A stretch of DNA of 21,191 bases from the IMG/VR virus record IMGVR_UViG_3300031601_000048, positions 1 to 21,191 of that record; one strand, 5' to 3'. Source of the stretch: a virus. The position numbers and the translations under genes were made by a program. The notes below the pieces were generated by a model. The model did no database searches, was not told where the DNA came from, and saw only the letters and a list, made by a program, of their open reading frames with translations. Positions 21,126 through 21,191 of the stretch are shown here, piece by piece. Each line of letters begins with the position of its first letter. The stretch's first letter is position 1.

Positions 21126-21145
21126 CACACAAAAGGAGATCACCG

Positions 21146-21191
21146 ATGCCACGACGCAAAACCGATAGCCCCAACTGGGGCGGCAAACGAG
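21146..21191 (+). CDS. Partial hypothetical CDS, cut by window end
   Basis: The first 15 codons of a gene (MPRRKTDSPNWGGKR) follow an AGGAGATCACCG ribosome site typical of this unit. The basic start gives no clue to function, and the remainder lies beyond the window. Confidence 0.6.
   Translation, partial: MPRRKTDSPNWGGKR

Overview
The window is phage DNA: a tailed, double-stranded DNA bacteriophage or prophage. It is G+C-rich, very densely packed and uses the standard bacterial code. There are no rRNA or tRNA genes, and no integrase, repressor, lysin or host housekeeping gene is visible. Sigma70-type promoters (TTGACA/T, 16-17 bp spacer, TATATT) and strong GGAGG ribosome sites suggest an ordinary bacterial host. 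A phage-encoded lipoprotein with a lipobox is compatible with a diderm host but does not prove one. The host cannot be named from the sequence.

The layout is divergent around a promoter region at about 19199-19400. Everything to the left (19198 down to 96) is one long minus-strand packaging and structural operon. In transcription order it holds a PLD-like protein, a P27-like and a Terminase_2-type small terminase, a lipoprotein, a SAM methyltransferase, several unknown small proteins, two tandem small membrane proteins and the large terminase. Then come a tiny ORF, three proline-rich small proteins, a second internal promoter with a structured leader, and a fused portal/Mu F-like protein. The head section continues with a Mu I-like protease with an in-frame scaffold, a decoration-like protein, the major capsid protein, small head proteins and a 760-residue repeat-rich fibre. 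The operon ends with a head-tail connector, a Mu G-like morphogenesis protein, a tail terminator candidate, a glycosyltransferase and the tail tube protein. The head module resembles phage Mu (DUF935 portal, gpF, gpI/Z, gpG), but it is combined with a small-plus-large terminase pair and lacks visible Mu transposition genes. To the right (19401 to the end) are short plus-strand genes, including an HNH endonuclease, read from a duplicated promoter/leader cassette.

The most interesting points are four. (1) The Mu I-like protease appears circularly permuted: the half that is normally C-terminal comes first. (2) A perfect internal Shine-Dalgarno inside that gene predicts a separately initiated scaffold, as in Mu I/Z. 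(3) A sigma70 promoter and a non-coding stretch of about 230 nt ending in a terminator-like hairpin lie immediately before the portal gene. (4) The fibre encoded between the capsid and connector genes contains three tandem 150-residue repeats.
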